Positions 22,922 to 22,976 of a DNA stretch of 22,976 nucleotides are shown here, in pieces. Source of the stretch: Clostridia bacterium (GTDB lineage Bacteria; Bacillota_A; Clostridia; Oscillospirales; CAG-272); the NCBI GenBank assembly GCA_017935805.1, contig JAGBGV010000373.1, positions 1-22,976 of the forward strand. The letters are read 5' to 3'. How positions within the stretch are numbered: position 1 is the stretch's first letter; every line of letters begins with the position of its first letter. A model generated the notes under the pieces. That model saw nothing but the letters and a program-made list of their open reading frames with translations, did not search any database and was not told the origin of the DNA. A program made the translations under genes and the position numbers.

Positions 22922-22976
22922 ATGCCGTTGTTTGAACTTGACGATAACAATTACGAAAGTGGAGTAAATATTAAAG
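22922..22976 (+). CDS. ftsZ: Cell division protein FtsZ (5' end only)
   Basis: Only 18 codons are in the window. They read MPLFELDDNNYESGVNIK, which resembles the short N-terminal peptide of clostridial FtsZ (M-x-FELDD...IK) just before the 'VIGVGGGG' tubulin-like core. GAGGAGGG lies 7 nt before ATG 22922. The position after ftsQ also fits. FtsZ is the GTPase that forms the division ring. No GTP-binding motif is visible because the gene is cut. Confidence 0.85.
   Translation, partial: MPLFELDDNNYESGVNIK

Noticed and set aside
1..22976. CRISPR arrays, tRNA/rRNA genes, insertion sequences, integrases
   Set aside because: No regularly spaced repeats, no tRNA cloverleaf, no rRNA sequence and no transposase or integrase coding sequence was recognised on either strand.

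Overview
The window looks like chromosomal DNA from a low-to-moderate-GC Firmicute, most likely class Clostridia and probably the Oscillospirales/Ruminococcus side. The evidence is strong AAGGAGG-type ribosome binding sites, TTGATT/TATAAT-type promoters, GTG and TTG starts, a GatCAB amidotransferase, a clostridial-style division and cell wall (dcw) cluster, a DNPR-type (meso-diaminopimelate) MurE and a PASTA-tailed class B penicillin-binding protein. The genus cannot be fixed from sequence alone. I see no tRNA, rRNA, insertion sequence, phage gene or CRISPR array. The coding sequences look intact apart from the two cut by the window edges.

Layout. (1) 1-233 is the 3' end of a winged-helix, probably ArsR-like, regulator, followed by hairpins and a terminator. 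(2) 524-4409 is a tight operon: DJ-1/PfpI-family protein, 5-formyltetrahydrofolate cyclo-ligase, CPBP membrane protease and the peptidoglycan terminase MltG. Two tandem extended -10 promoters precede it. It ends at a hairpin shared with the convergent YihY/BrkB-family membrane protein (4454-5320, minus). (3) 5389-9422 is nfo-gatC-gatA-gatB, with overlapping genes and a clear terminator. (4) 9423-9881 is a 459-bp noncoding region carrying a 21-bp palindrome and the dcw promoter, then TGGAGCGAAA direct repeats that look like an MraZ operator. (5) 9882-22750 is the dcw cluster: mraZ, rsmH, ftsL, ftsI/spoVD, murE, murF, mraY, ftsW, murG, ftsQ. (6) ftsZ begins at 22922 behind its own likely promoter and is cut by the window end.

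How it fits together. MurE and MurF finish the UDP-MurNAc-pentapeptide. MraY and MurG convert it to lipid I and lipid II. FtsW and the FtsI/SpoVD transpeptidase polymerise and cross-link it at the septum, FtsL and FtsQ scaffold that pair, and FtsZ organises the ring. MltG, upstream, ends glycan strands. RsmH methylates 16S rRNA and MraZ is the likely autoregulator.

What stands out. murD is missing from its usual place between mraY and ftsW, and murC, murB and ftsA are also not in the cluster. Four division/wall membrane proteins (MltG, FtsL, FtsW, FtsQ) all carry long, basic, low-complexity cytoplasmic N-terminal extensions. MurE has altered signature motifs. Two dcw spacers can fold into plausible RNA switches: competing pairings before ftsI, and a hairpin covering the murE ribosome binding site. 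I see no wholly new gene system; the novelty here is in regulation and protein architecture.
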